Of a DNA stretch of 64,000 bases, positions 1-8,319 are shown in pieces. The DNA comes from Rhodobiaceae bacterium (GTDB lineage Bacteria; Pseudomonadota; Alphaproteobacteria; Rhizobiales; Tepidamorphaceae): assembly GCA_020637985.1 (NCBI GenBank), contig JACKJK010000004.1:62001-126000 (forward strand). Reading direction: 5' to 3'. The notes beneath the pieces are model-generated. The model saw only the letters and a program-made list of their open reading frames with translations. It ran no database searches and had not been told where the DNA came from. The position numbers and the translations under genes are program-made. Within the stretch, counting starts at the first letter, position 1. Each line of letters starts with the position of its first letter.

Positions 1-918
1 GTCGAAGCGTTCCATGCCGTGATGGAAGCCGGCAGCATCACCGGCGCGGCCGAGATGATGCACGTCACGCAACCCGCCGTCTCGCGCCTCATCCGCGACC
101 TGCAGATCAATGTCGGCTTTCCGCTGTTCGAGCGGCGCAAGGGGCGCATCATGCCGACGACGGAGGCGCGGGCCCTCTTCGAGGAGGTGCAGCGGTCCTA
201 CCTGGGTCTCGAAAAGATCTCCTCGGCCGCCGCCGAGATCCGCAACTTCCGCTCCGGCTATCTGCAGATTGCCGCGCTGCCGGCCATGTCGATGCGATTT
301 CTGCCCAGGGTCATCACGGCGTTCTCGGAAGCGAACCCGGGCATCAACATCTCGATGCAGATCCGCAGTTCGACCCGCGTCAGCGAATGGGTGGGTTCGC
401 AGCAGGTCGACGCCGGCTTCGCCGCGCTGCAGTCGACCTATCCCGGCGTCGAGCAGATCCCGTTGTACTCCGGTTCGCTCGTCGCGGTCCTGCCGACCGG
501 CCACCGGCTGGCGAGGGAGAAGGCCCTGACGGCGGCCAGACTCGCCGGGGAGAACCTGGTATCGCTCGGCTCCGAATACGGTATCCGCCAACGCACCATC
601 GAGGCCTTCGCGCTGGCCGGCGTCCCCCTCGTCAGCCGCATCGAGGTGCAGCTCGCCCATGCGGTTTGCGAATTCGTCGCAGCAGGCGCAGGAGTCGGCC
701 TGGTCGAGCCCGTCACCGCCCACCAGATGACGGACCGCGGCCTGGTGATCCGCCCGTTCGACCCGGCGATCCCCTACTTCGTGTCCCTGCTGCTGCCGCT
801 CAACCGCACCCAGCCGCTGTTCTTCGACAGCTTCATGGCGATGGTCGTGGGCGAACTGGCCGCAAATCCCTACATCGAACTGTCGCGCGCCGTGCGCGAG
901 CGTTACGCCAAGGGCTGA
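1..918 (+). CDS. LysR-family transcriptional regulator, 5' truncated
   Basis: The reading frame is open from base 1, so the true start lies outside the window; only a few N-terminal residues should be missing. The visible protein begins inside the winged helix-turn-helix (ITGAAEMMHVTQPAVSRLIR, the classic LysR recognition helix) and continues into a complete periplasmic-binding-like effector domain ending at residue ~300. It should bind DNA as a tetramer and respond to a small ligand. Its usual divergent target would lie to the left, outside the window. The next gene starts about 90 bases downstream on the same strand and is probably unrelated. The family is clear; the ligand cannot be inferred. 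Confidence 0.93.
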   Translation, partial: VEAFHAVMEAGSITGAAEMMHVTQPAVSRLIRDLQINVGFPLFERRKGRIMPTTEARALFEEVQRSYLGLEKISSAAAEIRNFRSGYLQIAALPAMSMRFLPRVITAFSEANPGINISMQIRSSTRVSEWVGSQQVDAGFAALQSTYPGVEQIPLYSGSLVAVLPTGHRLAREKALTAARLAGENLVSLGSEYGIRQRTIEAFALAGVPLVSRIEVQLAHAVCEFVAAGAGVGLVEPVTAHQMTDRGLVIRPFDPAIPYFVSLLLPLNRTQPLFFDSFMAMVVGELAANPYIELSRAVRERYAKG

Positions 919-1004
919 CCGGCGGCGCGCGCCTTGATCTGCCTCCATGCGCTTTTCCGACCGATCGGGCCTGATAAGGCATTACAAGCGGCAGGGGAAA
1001 GCCG

Positions 1005-1658
1005 ATGTTCGCCAATCGCGCCGACGCGGGGAAGAAACTCGCGCACGCAGTTGCGCGCTATCTCGAGGGTCTTGACGATCGCGCTGACCCGATCGTCCTG
1101 GCGCTGCCGCGCGGCGGCGTGCCGGTTGCACTGGAGGTGGCGCTGGAGCTCGGTCTGCCCCTCGGTCTCGCCCTTGTCCGCAAGGTCGGCGTGCCGGGCT
1201 ACGATGAGCTTGCCGCTGGCGCCGTCATTGACGGTGGCGCCCCAGAGTTTGTCCCCAACGAACAGGTCATGCGCGAAGCGCGCCTGACGCGCGCCGACCT
1301 CGAACCGGTGATCGCCCGCGAACTGGCCGAGATCGAGAAGCGCCGGCAAGCCTATCTGCGCGGCCGCGACCCCGAACCGGTCGCCGGCCGCACCGTCATC
1401 GTCGTCGACGACGGCATTGCGACGGGCGCTACCGTGCGCGCCGCGCTCCGCGGGCTGCGCCGGCGCGCCCCGGCCCGCCTGGTGCTCGCCGTACCCGTAG
1501 CACCGGCAGACACCCTCGCGCGCCTGAAGGACGCCGTCGACGAGATCATCTGCCTTCAGGTGCCCGCCGACTTCCGCGCCGTCGGCCTGTACTACCGCGA
1601 CTTCTCCCAGACCACCGACGTCGAGGTCATGGCCGCCCTCGACACGGCGGCCTCATAG
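1005..1658 (+). CDS. Phosphoribosyltransferase-domain protein
   Basis: A 217-residue cytoplasmic protein with a PRTase type I fold. The PRPP-binding loop is plain (VIVVDDGIATGATVRAAL, about residues 128-145). The N-terminal ALPRGGVPVA segment and the C-terminal F-x-x-VG-x-Y-x-DF-x-Q pattern are typical of a widespread family of stand-alone or hydrolase-fused PRTases of unknown substrate. The ATG is preceded by a GGGGAAAG ribosome-binding site. It converges on the endonuclease-like gene with a 6-base overlap at the stop codons (TCATAG). The family is confident; the base or nucleoside substrate is unknown. Confidence 0.85.
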   Translation: MFANRADAGKKLAHAVARYLEGLDDRADPIVLALPRGGVPVALEVALELGLPLGLALVRKVGVPGYDELAAGAVIDGGAPEFVPNEQVMREARLTRADLEPVIARELAEIEKRRQAYLRGRDPEPVAGRTVIVVDDGIATGATVRAALRGLRRRAPARLVLAVPVAPADTLARLKDAVDEIICLQVPADFRAVGLYYRDFSQTTDVEVMAALDTAAS

Positions 1659-2633
1659 ATCGAACTGCGCCACCACCGGCGCGTGGTAGCTGTCGGGGTC
1701 GCGCCGCACGGCCGCGTGGGCGAACAGGTCGTCGCCCAGTTGCTCGTTGTGAATCTCGAAGTGGCGGAAGCGCGCCAGCAGCGGCCGCGACACCAGCATG
1801 TGGTCGATCATCACCCGCTCGCCGTGGTGGATCAGCGAATAGCGCTGCGCCGGCGCGACGGCGCGTTCCAGCGAAACCAGGCTGCGCCCGGCAAGCTCGC
1901 CGTTGTGGGTGTCGTCGCTCTGCGCCATCAGGATGCGCAGCGGCCCCTCGCGCATCTCGGCGTTGAAATCACCGCACACCATGACCAGCGCATCGGGTTC
2001 GGCATCGAAGATCTCCTCGATCACCAGCCGCGCCTCCAGCGCCTGCCCGTCACGCTTCAGCATCGCGACGTAGAAGCCCTCCGCCCAGTCGGCGACGGTT
2101 GTCCACGCGACGCGGCCGATCTTGCCGCCGGCGACGAAGGCGGCACGCGGCGCGCGCAGGTGCAGGTTGATGACATGCAGGCGCTTGTCGTCCACGCCGA
2201 TCACGCAGTGCTGCAACGGCCGGTCCCAGGTCACCGGTGCCGGCAACCGCTCCGCGGCCCTTGCAAGACTCGGCGTGTGGATCGGCGCCGGCACGTAGTC
2301 GTGCCAGACTTGCCGAGCCGAGCCGACCGGCCAGCGGCTGAGCACCATCAGGTTGTGGTGGTCGCTCGGCTTGCCGGCGAGCGGATCGATGCTGTGGACG
2401 CGGTTAAAGCCAGCGTAGGGCGTGCCCTCGAGAAGCCTTTCGAGTAGCAAGAATTCACGGTTCGCCTGGCCGCGCACCTTGTCGCCGTTGACCTCCTGCA
2501 GGCAGACGATGTCGGCGTCGAGGCGTTCGAGCTGCGGGCGCAGCACCTTCAGCCGGATTTCCTCCGGCGCGCTGTCGGTGCCGGCGTCTCCGAGGTTTTC
2601 CAGGTTGAACGAGGCGATCCGCATGAATGTCAT
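1653..2633 (-). CDS. Endonuclease/exonuclease/phosphatase-fold protein
   Basis: About 326 residues of the EEP (DNase I / exonuclease III-like) superfamily. Visible motifs in order are SFNLENLGD (metal-binding Asn), CLQEV (catalytic Glu), SDHHNLM, VMVCGDFNAE (Asp/Asn pair) and IDHMLVS (Asp/His near the C terminus), so the active site looks intact. There is no signal peptide, so it is probably cytoplasmic. Substrates in this superfamily range from DNA to phosphoinositides and cannot be chosen from sequence. The start is uncertain: ATG at 2633 or 2624 both lead directly into the first strand, and an upstream GTG at 2654 would add residues with no family match. No strong Shine-Dalgarno resolves it. 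Confidence 0.8.
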   Translation of the reverse strand: MTFMRIASFNLENLGDAGTDSAPEEIRLKVLRPQLERLDADIVCLQEVNGDKVRGQANREFLLLERLLEGTPYAGFNRVHSIDPLAGKPSDHHNLMVLSRWPVGSARQVWHDYVPAPIHTPSLARAAERLPAPVTWDRPLQHCVIGVDDKRLHVINLHLRAPRAAFVAGGKIGRVAWTTVADWAEGFYVAMLKRDGQALEARLVIEEIFDAEPDALVMVCGDFNAEMREGPLRILMAQSDDTHNGELAGRSLVSLERAVAPAQRYSLIHHGERVMIDHMLVSRPLLARFRHFEIHNEQLGDDLFAHAAVRRDPDSYHAPVVAQFDL

Positions 2634-2678
2634 TCTACCCGACCCGCGCGCCACACGGCATTGATCTGGATTGGCATG

Positions 2679-3260
2679 CTACGCGACTTGCGGCAGCGCC
2701 CCGTCGGGAATGTCGCGCGGATCGTAGGTCTGCGGCCTGGCGCGGATGATGAAGCGGATGAGCGTCGGGATGAAGAAGGCGATGACGACCAGCTTCACTA
2801 CCGCGATCCACATGAAGCCCCACGACAGCAGCAGCACCAGCGCCAGCCCCAGCATGGCGACGATCCACGCCGTCAGCAGCAGGTTGCCGATGTAACCCAT
2901 CAGGCTGCTGCCCTTGTGGAACGTCGCCTGTACCCCGGCGTCTGCCAGCCGGCGATGCAGTTCGCGGATGAAGGCGGCGTATTCCTCGTTGTGCTCGATG
3001 AAACTGCCGAACCCCTTGAACGACGAGTTGGAGATGTCGATGCGCTTGCCGGCCTTTGGCTGGATATGCGCCAGGTAGCGATTGCGCTGCACGCGCGTCG
3101 GCCGGTAGGCGAGCCGCACGTCATTGATCATCGCGAAGGGCAGCGAATGTACACCCTCCGCGCCCTCGTCTTCCCAGGTCAGGGCGTCGTTGGTGAGCAT
3201 GTAGCTGCGCGCCTTGCGGAACAGGTGGTAGGTGTGCGTGTAGCGCGTCGGGTCGGTCAT
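2679..3260 (-). CDS. Small membrane protein of unknown function, last gene of ABC operon
   Basis: 193 residues. A soluble N-terminal part of about 125 residues, carrying a YxxxYxLFRKARSYMLTND-like beginning, is followed by two adjacent hydrophobic helices (about residues 128-172) and a short polar tail, so it is probably an inner-membrane protein with cytoplasmic termini. I do not recognise the family. The soluble part is predicted beta-rich and superficially recalls PH-like domains of YcxB-type proteins. It starts 7 bases after the ABC ATPase gene, so it is likely co-transcribed with the transporter, but a transport role is not shown by the sequence. Confidence 0.6.
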   Translation of the reverse strand: MTDPTRYTHTYHLFRKARSYMLTNDALTWEDEGAEGVHSLPFAMINDVRLAYRPTRVQRNRYLAHIQPKAGKRIDISNSSFKGFGSFIEHNEEYAAFIRELHRRLADAGVQATFHKGSSLMGYIGNLLLTAWIVAMLGLALVLLLSWGFMWIAVVKLVVIAFFIPTLIRFIIRARPQTYDPRDIPDGALPQVA

Positions 3261-3267
3261 TTGCGGC

Positions 3268-4017
<750 letters not shown>

Positions 4018-4041
4018 GTCGGATGTCCTTGTCCAGCGCGC

Positions 4042-4938
4042 TCAAAGCTTCACCGCGAACTTGCGTTCAAGCCGGATGGTCAGGCGCGCGATCGGGTAGC
4101 AGTAGGCAAAGAAGATCAGCAGCGCGAAGCCGAAGAAGGGAACCAGCAGTTCGGGGTGGTTGTCCTCCGCCTCGATCGCCTGGCGCGACAGGTTGATGAG
4201 TTCCTCTACCCCGAGCAGCGAGCACAGCGGCGTCGCCATGGTCAGGATCGCGTACCAGTTCATCCATGGCGGGATCATCCGCTTGTAGCACTGCGGCAGG
4301 ATGATCTCGAACAGCGTCTGGCGGCGCGAGAAGGCAAGCGACTCGGCGGCTTCCCACTGCCCCGACGGCACCGACAGCACCGCGCCGCGCACGACCTCGG
4401 CGATGTTCGCCATCACCGGCAGCGACAGCCCGATCACAGCCTTGATCCAGGCCGGGAAGGGAATGATGAACCCGAACGCCTCGACCTCGAAGGGAAACGC
4501 CAGCAGCACGATGAACAGCAGCACCAGCCATGGCGAGTTGCGGAACAGCTGCGTGATGACCTTCGCGGGCAGGCTGATGAGCCGCAGCGGCGAGATCTGC
4601 ATCAGGCCGAGCGCGATTCCCGCCAGCGTGCCGACCGCCATCGAGAAGAAGCTGATCAGGATGTTGAACAGGAACCCGCTCTTGACGATGAACGGAATCC
4701 ATTTCCACAGCGCCGAGAACGCCTGCGCGTAGGTGTAGTGCGACTGTGCGTGCGCGATCGCCGGATACAGGCAGACAACCAGTCCGATGCCGAGCGCATG
4801 ACGCCAGTCCATGCCGGCGATGAAGCGCGACGCCATCAGCGGATCATGCGCGGTGCGCCGTGCCGGGTCGAACGGCTTGAGGACCGCAAGGTCCGTCGTC
4901 GCCTGGCGCGTGATGCCGGGGATTGCCCTTGCCCGCAT
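4042..4938 (-). CDS. Polar amino-acid ABC transporter permease (second subunit)
   Basis: About 298 residues of the HisM/GlnP-type permease family (BPD_transp_1). Hydrophobic helices run through the protein. The EAA loop that contacts the ATPase reads EAAESLAFSRRQTLFEIILPQ. The chosen ATG at 4938 lies 2 bases after the stop of the other permease, with a GGGG stretch upstream; this gives a 35-residue polar N-terminal extension. An internal ATG (MASRF, about residue 36) just before the first hydrophobic segment is an alternative start. A second long open frame continuing upstream through the neighbouring permease is a shadow. Confidence 0.9.
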   Translation of the reverse strand: MRARAIPGITRQATTDLAVLKPFDPARRTAHDPLMASRFIAGMDWRHALGIGLVVCLYPAIAHAQSHYTYAQAFSALWKWIPFIVKSGFLFNILISFFSMAVGTLAGIALGLMQISPLRLISLPAKVITQLFRNSPWLVLLFIVLLAFPFEVEAFGFIIPFPAWIKAVIGLSLPVMANIAEVVRGAVLSVPSGQWEAAESLAFSRRQTLFEIILPQCYKRMIPPWMNWYAILTMATPLCSLLGVEELINLSRQAIEAEDNHPELLVPFFGFALLIFFAYCYPIARLTIRLERKFAVKL

Positions 4939-4940
4939 GG

Positions 4941-5684
4941 CTACACCCCGTAGCCCGGGATACGCAGCGCGCGCTCCCACTTGTGCATGCCGAACACCAG
5001 GATGCCGACGAGACCGATGTAGACGACGAACAGTAGCAGCATCGTCGGGTATTGCGCGCTCGGATAGTCGTTCCAGATCGTCACGCACTGGTAGAGCAGC
5101 TCCGGCACCGCGATGGCGAATGCCTGCGTCGTCGTCTTGATGAGGTTGACGAGGTTGTTGTTGAGCGCCGGCAGCGAGACACGGAAGGCGAGCGGAAACA
5201 CGATTTCCGTGTAGGTCTGCATGCGCGAGAAGCCGAGCGCCTCGGCGGCTTCTCGCGTCGAGTCCGGCACCGCCTCGATGCCGGCGCGGAAGATCTCGAC
5301 GTTGAAGGCGCCGGCGAAGAACGACAGCGAGATGATCGCCCAGCCGACGTTGGAAATGATCGGCACCTGCAGCCAGCCGTCCGGCGAGTAGGTCGGCGTG
5401 AACTGCCCGAGCGCGAAATAGAAGAACAGGAGTTGCACGAAGGGCGGCGTGTTGCGGAAGAACTGGATGTAGCCCTGGACGATGTTGCGTAACAGCCGCG
5501 ACGGCGAGCCCTGCGCCCATGCGCCGACGACGCCGATGACGACCGAGAGGATCACGCAGGCGACCGACAGGATGAGCGTGTAGTAGAGCCCTTCTACGAT
5601 CCGGTTCCACGAGCGTTCGTCGTAGAAGAAGATGAAGTTCCAGCGCGGCGCTTCGGCAGCCAGTTGGCGAAAGAAATCCTCCAT
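4941..5684 (-). CDS. Polar amino-acid ABC transporter permease (first subunit)
   Basis: 247 residues. It begins MEDFFRQLAAEAPRW, followed by the transmembrane permease core with the EAA loop EAAEALGFSRMQTYTEIVFPL. The ATG at 5684 is preceded by a good GAGGCGGGG ribosome-binding site 6-7 bases upstream, which favours it over an upstream in-frame start at 5738 that would overlap the hydratase gene. The two permeases form the membrane heterodimer of a HisQM-type importer. The start lies 10 bases after the hydratase stop, so translation is probably coupled. Confidence 0.92.
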   Translation of the reverse strand: MEDFFRQLAAEAPRWNFIFFYDERSWNRIVEGLYYTLILSVACVILSVVIGVVGAWAQGSPSRLLRNIVQGYIQFFRNTPPFVQLLFFYFALGQFTPTYSPDGWLQVPIISNVGWAIISLSFFAGAFNVEIFRAGIEAVPDSTREAAEALGFSRMQTYTEIVFPLAFRVSLPALNNNLVNLIKTTTQAFAIAVPELLYQCVTIWNDYPSAQYPTMLLLFVVYIGLVGILVFGMHKWERALRIPGYGV

Positions 5685-5694
5685 CGCCCCCGCC

Positions 5695-6486
5695 TCACCC
5701 GTCGTCCGAGATACGAACGCCGATGCGCCCGAGCGCACCGAAATCGGCGCTCACCACGTCGCCCGGCTCGACCTCCAGCGGCACCATGCATGTGCCCGTG
5801 GTCACAAGTTCGCCGCGCCGCAGCGTGATGCCCATCTGCGTGACTTCGTTGACCAGCCATGCAAGCGCGATGCGCGGGTCGCTCAGCACATTGGCGCCGG
5901 AGCCCTCCCGGTCGTACCGTCCTTTGACCTCGGCCCTGACCGGGTAGCGCGCCAGGTCGAGCGCCCGCCAGTCGGCGTCGATCCGCGGCCCGACGATCAG
6001 CACCTCGGCACAGGCATCGTCGGCGATCAGCGATGGCGCGCCGACGGCGCAGAAATCCGTGAAGCGGGAATCGGGAAGCTCGATCGTCAGGTGCAGGTCG
6101 CCAACCCTCGCCAATGCCTCCTCGACCGAATAGGGCGCGGCGCGTGGAGGCACGTCCTCTGCGAAGCGGAAGGCGAACTCGGGCTCGCACACCCGCATCC
6201 GGTTGTTGGCGATCGAGACGCTGGCGCCGTCGTCGCGCAGCCGCTCGGCCAGCAGGCGCCCGGCGATGGGCCCGTCCACGTTGATGTGCGCCTGGCCGGC
6301 AGCACTCGTCGCCGCGATCTTCCAGCCGGCAAGCGGCTTTGCGGAAAATCCTTCGAGGCAGGCCTGGATGGCATAGCCCTGCGCCCTGGTCTCCGGCCGC
6401 AAGCCCGCGGGCAGCGCGTCGATGACACTGCCATCCATCCAGTGCCGCCACAGTAGAGCTGCGGCATCTTCGGGATTGTTCAGCAC
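5695..6486 (-). CDS. 2-keto-4-pentenoate hydratase-like enzyme (FAH superfamily)
   Basis: 263 residues resembling MhpD/BphH-type hydratases. Features include the GWKIAATS segment near residue 54, PEFAFRF (metal-binding Glu region) and the C-terminal GD-V-SADFGALGRIGVRI typical of the fumarylacetoacetate hydrolase fold. Members hydrate 2-hydroxy-penta-2,4-dienoates or decarboxylate related oxo-acids. It sits inside the ABC operon between the binding protein and the permeases, implying that the imported compound, or a product of it, is an oxo-acid precursor. The start appears to be GTG at 6486, with GGGGAAG upstream. The family is confident; the exact reaction is open. Confidence 0.85.
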   Translation of the reverse strand: MLNNPEDAAALLWRHWMDGSVIDALPAGLRPETRAQGYAIQACLEGFSAKPLAGWKIAATSAAGQAHINVDGPIAGRLLAERLRDDGASVSIANNRMRVCEPEFAFRFAEDVPPRAAPYSVEEALARVGDLHLTIELPDSRFTDFCAVGAPSLIADDACAEVLIVGPRIDADWRALDLARYPVRAEVKGRYDREGSGANVLSDPRIALAWLVNEVTQMGITLRRGELVTTGTCMVPLEVEPGDVVSADFGALGRIGVRISDDG

Positions 6487-6508
6487 GTGGCTTCCCCGCG
6501 TCGGTGAA

Positions 6509-6535
6509 CGCCCCGGCGATCCACTCGCCGGGGCG
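6509..6535 (-). promoter_or_regulatory. Intercistronic GC stem-loop between binding-protein and hydratase genes
   Basis: A perfect 11-bp inverted repeat (CGCCCCGGCGA / TCGCCGGGGCG) with a 5-nt loop lies in the 75-base gap after the binding-protein stop codon. No T-run follows it in the direction of transcription, so it is not a classical terminator. Such hairpins after ABC binding-protein genes usually stabilise the upstream mRNA segment or attenuate readthrough, giving excess binding protein. Confidence 0.7.
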
Positions 6536-6561
6536 CATGCCGTTTCACGCTCGCGCCGAAC

Positions 6562-7410
6562 CTATTCGGCGAGCCAGTCCTTGAGGCGATCCTTCTGGGC
6601 GGCGAGGAACGCCGTCGGCTTGATGCCCCACTTGGCCTCGAGCTCGATCAGGCGGCCCGACTGCAGCCAGTTGTACTGCATGCCGGTCATGAAGTTGCCG
6701 AAGACGCAGGACTTCTCGGCCAGCGGCACGGCGAGGCCCCACGGGTTGTCGTCTTCGGAATTGAGCGGCATCTCGAAGTCGTCCCAGTTGCCCGAGGCGA
6801 GGTCCGAGCCGATCGAGGAATCGTCATACACCCACGCGATGCACTTCTTGTCGCGCAGCGCCTGCTTGGCTTCCGCGTTGCCGGTGAAGGCAATGATCTG
6901 GGCGCCGTAGCGCTCCTCGACGATCTGGTTGTAGAACGCGCCCTGCTTGCCGCAGACCGGCTTGCCGCGCAGGTCTTCCCAGCTCTTCAGGCCGAGTGCC
7001 TTGGGCGCCATGATGTTGGTGCCGGAGGTGTAGTAGTTCGGGCCGACGATGCCGACGATCTCGCGCCGGTCCTTGCGGTCCGACATGGTGGCGATCATCA
7101 GGTCGATGTTGCCCTGCTCGAGGAACTGCATGCGGTTCGACGACTGCACCGGCACCAGCTCGAGCTTGACGCCCATGGCATTCGCCACGTCCTGTGCCAT
7201 GTCGATTTCCATGCCGACGAGGTTGCCGCTGCTGTCGCGGAAGCCCCACGGCTTGTAGTCGGCCTTGACGCCGACGACGAGCGTGCCGCGCTCCATCACC
7301 TTCTTCCAGGTGTCGTTCGTGCACTCGGCCGCGTAGGTCACAGTGCTCACCGCCGCAACCGCCGCGACGGCGACCGCGGCCACCGTCGATTTCAGGATCC
7401 GTTTGACCAT
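6562..7410 (-). CDS. Polar amino-acid ABC transporter substrate-binding protein
   Basis: 282 residues. A signal peptide of about 27 residues (K/R start, long Ala/Val core, cleavage near TYA-AEC) is followed by a type II periplasmic binding fold: GTLVVGVKADYKPWGF at the first strand, GMEIDMAQDVANAMG, and DLMIATMSDRKDRRE. Four Cys residues in the mature part could form two disulfides. It captures an amino-acid-like ligand in the periplasm for the two permeases encoded downstream. The ATG has a strong GGAGGGG site. It is the first gene of the leftward operon, divergent from the GntR regulator, which probably controls it. Confidence 0.92.
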   Translation of the reverse strand: MVKRILKSTVAAVAVAAVAAVSTVTYAAECTNDTWKKVMERGTLVVGVKADYKPWGFRDSSGNLVGMEIDMAQDVANAMGVKLELVPVQSSNRMQFLEQGNIDLMIATMSDRKDRREIVGIVGPNYYTSGTNIMAPKALGLKSWEDLRGKPVCGKQGAFYNQIVEERYGAQIIAFTGNAEAKQALRDKKCIAWVYDDSSIGSDLASGNWDDFEMPLNSEDDNPWGLAVPLAEKSCVFGNFMTGMQYNWLQSGRLIELEAKWGIKPTAFLAAQKDRLKDWLAE

Positions 7411-7562
7411 TGTTCCCCTCCAGTCATTGATCAGATCGTGGTTCGCAATTCGCCTCGCCTGCCCACCGCCCCTCTTCGATCACGGCAGCGTTCAGCCGAC
7501 TACCCATACTCGACCACGTCGAAAAGCATGGCGCAACCCTCGCAGCCCGGTCCACTTGCAGC

Positions 7563-7583
7563 TTGACCGCGGGGGGCGGTCAA
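7563..7583. promoter_or_regulatory. Inverted repeat in GntR/ABC divergent control region
   Basis: TTGACCGC and GCGGTCAA form a perfect 8-bp inverted repeat separated by five G residues. It lies immediately beside the 12-bp palindrome, between the divergent binding-protein and gntR genes. TTGACC also resembles a -35 hexamer on either strand, so repressor binding here could block promoters in both directions. This is inference from position and symmetry only. Confidence 0.5.
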
Positions 7584-7584
7584 A

Positions 7585-7596
7585 ATTATGCATAAT
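7585..7596. promoter_or_regulatory. Perfect palindrome ATTATGCATAAT, probable GntR operator
   Basis: A 12-bp perfect palindrome in an otherwise GC-rich intergenic region. AT-rich dyads of this size are typical operators for FCD-type GntR regulators, and the gene for one starts about 60 bases downstream. An in-frame ATG at 7588 lies inside the palindrome. I consider the later ATG at 7657 the real gntR start, which leaves the palindrome in the promoter. Confidence 0.6.
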
Positions 7597-7656
7597 GCAC
7601 AACTCTCGGCAAGCGGCCGCCCGGCCGGTTGCCGGATTCGCAAGAGCGCTGCACCA

Positions 7657-8319
7657 ATGCGGTTTTTGAGCAAGAAGGACATCGCCAAGAACGCCCTGAC
7701 GCAGGCGATCCTGTCGGGGCGCCATCCCCCCGGCAGTTTCCTGCGCCAGAACGACATCGCCGCCGAACTCGGCCTGTCGAGCACGCCGGTACGCGAGGCG
7801 TTTTCCGACCTGCAGGTCACCGGCCTGATCGTCCACGAGGCCCACCGCGGCTTCCGTGTCGCCGAGATCGACGCGCAGCGCCTGCGCCACATCTACGCCG
7901 CCCGCCGCCTGCTGGAGCCCGAAACCGCGCGCCTTGCCGCCACCCGCGCGACCGGCGAAGCCGTGGAAGAGCTTCGCGCCCTCTTCGCCGACATGAAACG
8001 CGAACGCACCGCTGGCCGCATCAACCGCATGATGCGCATCAACGACGACTTCCACCGCACGCTGCTGCTACAGGGCGGCAACCCGCTGCTGGTGGAGGCG
8101 ATCGAGCGGCTGTGGAACAGCTTCCCGCGCTTCCTGCCGTGGACCATGGAGGGCCGCCAGGAAGCGTCTCTCGCCGAGACCGGAGCGATCCTGAAGGCAT
8201 TCGAGGCCGGCGACCCGGACGCCCTTGCCGCAGCCTACTCCACCCATCTCGACAACGCGCTCGCCGCCTTCCTCACCTGGCTCGGCAACAGCACCGCCAC
8301 GCACAAGGACACGCCATGA
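7657..8319 (+). CDS. GntR-family regulator (FCD/FadR subfamily)
   Basis: 220 residues from the ATG at 7657 (MRFLSKKD). The N-terminal winged helix contains ILSGRHPPGSFLRQNDIAAELG and STPVREAFSDLQVTGLI, standard GntR motifs. The all-helical C-terminal ligand domain carries the metal-binding His/Asp residues of FCD proteins (NDDFHRTL). It starts a three-gene unit with the decarboxylase and flavoprotein genes, overlapping the next gene by ATGA, and is divergent from the transporter operon. The probable effector is the transported substrate or a product. An upstream start at 7588 would add 23 residues that do not look conserved. Confidence 0.9.
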   Translation: MRFLSKKDIAKNALTQAILSGRHPPGSFLRQNDIAAELGLSSTPVREAFSDLQVTGLIVHEAHRGFRVAEIDAQRLRHIYAARRLLEPETARLAATRATGEAVEELRALFADMKRERTAGRINRMMRINDDFHRTLLLQGGNPLLVEAIERLWNSFPRFLPWTMEGRQEASLAETGAILKAFEAGDPDALAAAYSTHLDNALAAFLTWLGNSTATHKDTP

